Origin: Bacteroidaceae bacterium
GTDB taxonomy: Bacteria; Bacteroidota; Bacteroidia; Bacteroidales; Bacteroidaceae
Assembly (NCBI GenBank): GCA_017557475.1
Contig: JAFYYO010000187.1
Span: 1 to 10,659, forward strand
Length of the DNA: 10,659 nt
Direction of reading: 5' to 3'
This document shows positions 8,555 to 10,659 of this stretch, piece after piece. Numbering within the stretch: position 1 is the stretch's first letter; the number at the start of each line of letters is the position of its first letter. The translations under genes and the position numbers were made by a program. Under the pieces are notes generated by a model that saw nothing but the letters and a program-made list of their open reading frames with translations, did no database searches and was not told the origin of the DNA.

Positions 8555-8664
8555 ACGTTATGATTGCCAACGTAACACGTTATGATTGCCAACATAACAC
8601 GTTATCTTTGCCAACATAACACGCCTAGTTTGCCAATTAGCCACGCCTAGTTTTTTACCCTAAC
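8555..8664. repeat. Array of five 22-bp degenerate tandem repeats with internal dyads
   Basis: Units are 8555-8576, 8577-8598, 8599-8620, 8621-8642 and 8643-8664, each exactly 22 bp and each beginning ACG. Units 1 and 2 match at 21 of 22 positions, 2 and 3 at 20 of 22, 3 and 4 at 12 of 22; unit 5 keeps the left half of unit 4. Units 1-4 share the core TTGCCAA (8564, 8586, 8608, 8630). Units 1-3 have a dyad around it, perfect in unit 2 as GTTATG-N8-CATAAC. There are no unique spacers. The array lies between the two divergent promoters, about 75 bp upstream of the esterase -7 element and about 110 bp upstream of the blaI -7 element. Confidence 0.93.
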
Positions 8665-8673
8665 CAGCCTATT

Positions 8674-8710
8674 ACTACAAATAAGTGTTCTATAACTACG
8701 AATAAACGTT
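8674..8710. repeat. Pair of 16-bp imperfect direct repeats
   Basis: ACTACRAATAARYGTT occurs at 8674-8689 and 8695-8710, with three mismatches and a 21-bp period. The pair begins 9 nt after the 22-bp array and has a similar, two-helical-turn spacing, though the sequence is different. It could be a decayed continuation of the array or a separate regulator site. Confidence 0.6.
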
Positions 8711-8720
8711 AAAAAACGGC

Positions 8721-8752
8721 CAATATCTAAACTTTTCGATATCTAAATATTG
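8721..8752. repeat. Direct repeat and dyad upstream of the blaI promoter
   Basis: ATATCTAAA occurs at 8723-8731 and 8739-8747, a 16-bp period. The block is also bounded by an inverted pair, CAATAT (8721-8726) and ATATTG (8747-8752). The right end overlaps the proposed -33 element of the blaI promoter, so a protein bound here would affect that promoter. The sequence is AT-rich, so chance similarity is possible. Confidence 0.45.
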
Positions 8753-8780
8753 CGAGATTGACAAAAACTCCTTTACTTTG
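8750..8780 (+). promoter_or_regulatory. Candidate blaI/M56 promoter
   Basis: TTG at 8750-8752 and TACTTTG at 8774-8780, separated by 21 bp, resemble the Bacteroidetes -33 (TTTG) and -7 (TAnnTTTG) elements. The -7 match is one base short. The predicted start of transcription lies about 20-25 nt before the ATG at 8809. The -7 element overlaps the left arm of the inverted repeat described at 8771-8804, as expected for a repressed promoter. Confidence 0.45.
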
Positions 8781-8804
8781 CTCTCAGAAACTCGAAAAGT
8801 AAAG
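8771..8804. promoter_or_regulatory. Candidate BlaI-type operator (9-bp inverted repeat)
   Basis: CTTTACTTT (8771-8779) and AAAGTAAAG (8796-8804) are perfect inverted 9-mers separated by 16 bp and ending 4 nt before the blaI start codon. The left arm covers the -7 element and the right arm covers the leader. BlaI/MecI-family repressors commonly bind dyads overlapping the promoter of their own operon, so autoregulation is likely. The arms do not match the staphylococcal TACA/TGTA operator, as expected in a distant phylum. A leader hairpin is less likely, because the left arm should not be transcribed. Confidence 0.55.
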
Positions 8805-8808
8805 TATT

Positions 8809-9192
8809 ATGAAACGCAAGGACAACACACTCACTAAGGTTGAGTTCGAGGTAATGAACATCCTTTGGGACATTCATGATGGGGCTTGTGCGTGGGACAT
8901 CTTGGACCGTTGTGAAGAGCCGAAACCTGCTTATACAACGGTTGCGACCTACCTGAAAGTGCTCTACGAGAAAGGCTATCTCGACTATCATAAAGTCGGA
9001 GGTCAGGGCAAGACGCATCGCTATGTACCTCTTGTAACTCGCGCAGAATATACGCGTAGAACTATGCAAGAGGTGAAGAAAAACTTCTTCGGAGGCAGCG
9101 TGAAGTCGATGCTCAGCTACTTCGTCCAGGAAGAAAACCTCTCGCCAGATGAAGTGAAGGAACTTCTGGAACTGACTCAGGAGTCGAAATAA
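8809..9192 (+). CDS. BlaI/MecI-family winged-helix repressor
   Basis: The 127-residue product matches the usual length of the BlaI/MecI/CopY family, dimeric winged-helix repressors inactivated by a partner M56 peptidase. The N-terminal half is the DNA-binding domain: LTKVEFEVMNILW (8-20) and the recognition-helix region PAYTTVATYLKVLYEKGYL (40-58), followed by the wing (GGQGKTHRYVP, 64-74). The C-terminal half (about 78-127) is helical and suits the dimerisation domain. N92-F93 in KKNFFGGS lies where an Asn-Phe bond is cut in staphylococcal BlaI/MecI, so it is a possible cleavage point; this is inference. The ATG at 8809 follows the inverted repeat directly. The peptidase gene starts 34 nt downstream on the same strand, so the two form an operon. 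The regulated targets beyond itself are unknown, and beta-lactam resistance should not be assumed. Confidence 0.93.
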   Translation: MKRKDNTLTKVEFEVMNILWDIHDGACAWDILDRCEEPKPAYTTVATYLKVLYEKGYLDYHKVGGQGKTHRYVPLVTRAEYTRRTMQEVKKNFFGGSVKSMLSYFVQEENLSPDEVKELLELTQESK

Positions 9193-9212
9193 ACAGTAAA
9201 TCGTAAATCGTC

Positions 9213-9218
9213 AAAAGG
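9213..9218 (+). promoter_or_regulatory. Shine-Dalgarno-like site for the M56 gene
   Basis: AAAAGG ends 8 nt before the ATG at 9227. This supports 9227 over the next codon, also ATG (9230), and over the ATG at 9222, whose frame stops after two codons. The intergenic DNA also has a tandem GTAAATC pair just upstream. Confidence 0.5.
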
Positions 9219-9226
9219 TAAATGTC

Positions 9227-10659
9227 ATGATGTCTGCGTTGTTATTATATTCCATAAAGTCGGCTTTGGTGCTGACAATGCTGTATCTGCCCTATATGCT
9301 GATGCTTAGGCGGGAGAGTTTCTTCCGCTTCAATCGCCTGATACTGCTGGGAATCCTGCTTCTGTCGCTCGCTTTGCCGCTTTGCAACGTGCCTTGGATG
9401 TCGCTCGACCACCAGCCAGTCGTGCAAGCAGCCCAGCTTCAGATGCTCGAGTTGGGCATTCCTGTTCACGTATTGCCTGAGGTTCAAGTGGTTGCAGACG
9501 GTGCCGCGAGTCAAGAAACCTCTCGTTTCAGCCTCTTCTTCTTCGTGAGCCTTATATATATAATAGGTATGGTGGTTCTGCTTGCGATGAGGCTTTGGCA
9601 GATTGGTCACCTGCAGCTCGGATTGCGCAAAGGTGTCCTCTGGAAGCAGGATGAACAGGGCGTTCGCATCTATTGCCACGCAGAAGAAGTGTCTCCATTC
9701 AGCTGGATGCGCAATATTGTCATCAGCAAGAAAGACTTCGACGAAGCTGGTCGCGAGATTATGTTGCACGAAATGGGGCACATACAGAACTGTCACTCTT
9801 GGGATGTCGTGTTGCTCACTCTTGTACAAATGCTTCAGTGGTGGAATCCGCTTGCTTATGTGCTGGGCATCAGCCTTCGAGATGTGCACGAATACGAGGC
9901 CGACGACTATGTCTTGAAGCAGGGCGTTTCGGCTCAAGGTTACCAATTATTGCTCATAAAAAAAGCCGTTGGCTCAGGTTCCTACGCTTTTGCCAACAGC
10001 TTTAACCATAGTTTAACTAAAAAACGTATCACTATGATGAAGAAAATTAAGTCAAATCCGTGGATGAGGAGCAAGGCGCTCTATGTCATCCCTGTAGCTG
10101 CTTTGGCACTCAGTGCCTTTGCTACACCCAAGTTCGTCGCTCCTGTTGAGGACGCAGTAACTAAACTCGAGGGCAAAGATACGGAACTTTCCGCAAACTT
10201 GCAAACTTTTGATGAAGAAAGAAACGTTTTTGAGGTAGAGAATGTCTCAAAAGTCATTGTCGATGGCAAAGAGATGACTCCGCAGGAAGCCTTAAAGGCA
10301 GTGCAAGGCAAAGAAATTCAAAATAGTCTTACCACTCTGCCTGATGGCTCTAAAGTACTCTCGATAACAACTGAGCCTAAGTCTGATACTGAAAAGGTAA
10401 AGGTTGAAGAAATTACTGGCGAAGCTGCAGCAAGCGTTGACGAAGCACTCTTGATAAAGACGAGACCAGAGGATGCACGTCCCCTGATTGTCCTCAACGG
10501 CCAAGTCTTCGCACTCCCTAAGGATGCGCCCAAGGACATCAACACAGAAGAGCAGCTAACGAAACTGCTTAATATCAATCCTGAGGATGTCGAGAACATA
10601 ACCGTGCTTAAGAAGGATGCTGCCGTTGCCAAATATGGTGACAAAGGTTCCGATGGTGC
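9227..10659 (+). CDS. BlaR1-type M56 membrane metallopeptidase with TonB-plug-like tail (3' end outside window)
   Basis: The frame runs without a stop from the ATG at 9227 to the window end (477 full codons visible). The protein should sense a signal and cleave the BlaI-type repressor encoded upstream. Membrane segments are visible at about 5-26, 37-53, 101-121, 193-215 and 283-299. The zinc site is H181-E182-M-G-H185 with E222 in the EYEAD motif, 37 residues after H185; WWNP (205-208) is also typical of M56. After the last membrane segment, where staphylococcal BlaR1 carries a penicillin-binding sensor, a periplasmic tail of more than 175 residues has two IVDGK-like motifs (343-348 and 421-425, the latter IVLNG) and ends in NPEDVENITVLKKDAAVAKYGDKG (451-474), like SusC/TonB plug sequence. 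No SxxK serine-beta-lactamase motif was noticed. The signal is unknown; the C-terminus is missing. Confidence 0.9.
   Translation, partial: MMSALLLYSIKSALVLTMLYLPYMLMLRRESFFRFNRLILLGILLLSLALPLCNVPWMSLDHQPVVQAAQLQMLELGIPVHVLPEVQVVADGAASQETSRFSLFFFVSLIYIIGMVVLLAMRLWQIGHLQLGLRKGVLWKQDEQGVRIYCHAEEVSPFSWMRNIVISKKDFDEAGREIMLHEMGHIQNCHSWDVVLLTLVQMLQWWNPLAYVLGISLRDVHEYEADDYVLKQGVSAQGYQLLLIKKAVGSGSYAFANSFNHSLTKKRITMMKKIKSNPWMRSKALYVIPVAALALSAFATPKFVAPVEDAVTKLEGKDTELSANLQTFDEERNVFEVENVSKVIVDGKEMTPQEALKAVQGKEIQNSLTTLPDGSKVLSITTEPKSDTEKVKVEEITGEAAASVDEALLIKTRPEDARPLIVLNGQVFALPKDAPKDINTEEQLTKLLNINPEDVENITVLKKDAAVAKYGDKGSDG

Larger units (their letters stand above)
8420..8808. other. Divergent intergenic region between the esterase gene and blaI
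   Basis: This 389-nt stretch has no credible gene. It is AT-richer than the flanking coding DNA and holds, from left to right, a leader and -7 element for the esterase gene, a spacer of about 75 nt with one TTGGCAA (8528-8534), the five-unit 22-bp repeat array, a pair of 16-bp imperfect direct repeats, a dyad/direct-repeat block at 8721-8752, and the blaI promoter with an inverted repeat. Both flanking genes read outward, so transcription of the middle part is not expected from the promoters I can see. Confidence 0.85.

Noticed and set aside
8555..8664. CRISPR array
   Set aside because: Repeats are 22 bp and directly adjacent, with no unique spacers and no cas genes in the window.
9200..9213. 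Tandem GTAAATC pair as an operator
   Set aside because: Only two 7-bp copies in AT-rich intergenic DNA inside an operon; too short to support a function.
9245..9946. 233-residue minus-strand ORF
   Set aside because: It lies opposite the M56 gene, whose plus-strand frame shows membrane segments and the HEMGH zinc site; the minus product shows no recognisable features.
9227..10659. Beta-lactam sensor (true BlaR1)
   Set aside because: No penicillin-binding motif or domain was noticed in the visible tail; it is plug-like, so beta-lactam sensing is not supported.

Overview
The window looks like chromosome from a member of the Bacteroidales, most likely Prevotella-like. Clues are the run of exported plant/host-glycan enzymes, A-rich leaders with little Shine-Dalgarno signal, a TAnnTTTG-type -7 element, a C-terminal 'YNIAGQRV...GIYI..GKKVLVR' tail, and a BlaI/M56 pair whose peptidase carries a TonB-plug-like tail. 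No RNA gene, insertion sequence, phage gene or CRISPR array was seen.

Region 1 (1-5212, + strand) is the downstream end of a glycan-degradation operon: the C-terminus of a probable GH51 alpha-L-arabinofuranosidase, a complete GH20 beta-N-acetylhexosaminidase (343-1947) and a complete GH106-type alpha-L-rhamnosidase (1985-5212). The gaps are 27 and 37 nt, so co-transcription is likely. Both complete enzymes have signal peptides, so sugar removal probably takes place in the periplasm or at the cell surface. No SusC/SusD pair or PUL regulator lies in the window; these may lie upstream.

Region 2 (5216-8419, - strand) is a 1067-residue multidomain esterase that converges on the rhamnosidase with only 3 nt between stop codons. 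It has a signal peptide, two tandem discoidin-like modules, an SGNH hydrolase domain, an unassigned beta-rich module, an alpha/beta-hydrolase esterase domain and a C-terminal tail resembling a sorting signal. It probably removes ester groups that would block the glycosidases.

Region 3 (8420-8808) is a 389-nt divergent intergenic region. It contains a good -7 element for the esterase gene, a striking array of five 22-bp degenerate tandem repeats (8555-8664) with internal dyad symmetry, further short repeats, and a promoter/operator-like inverted repeat next to blaI.

Region 4 (8809-10659, + strand) is a two-gene sensory unit: a BlaI/MecI-family repressor and an M56 (BlaR1-type) membrane metallopeptidase cut by the window end. 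The peptidase has no penicillin-binding sensor domain in the visible part; after its fifth membrane segment it has a periplasmic tail with SusC plug-like motifs. The signal is unknown. The array and the inverted repeat are the most interesting non-coding structures, and the M56-plug fusion and the double esterase are the most interesting proteins.
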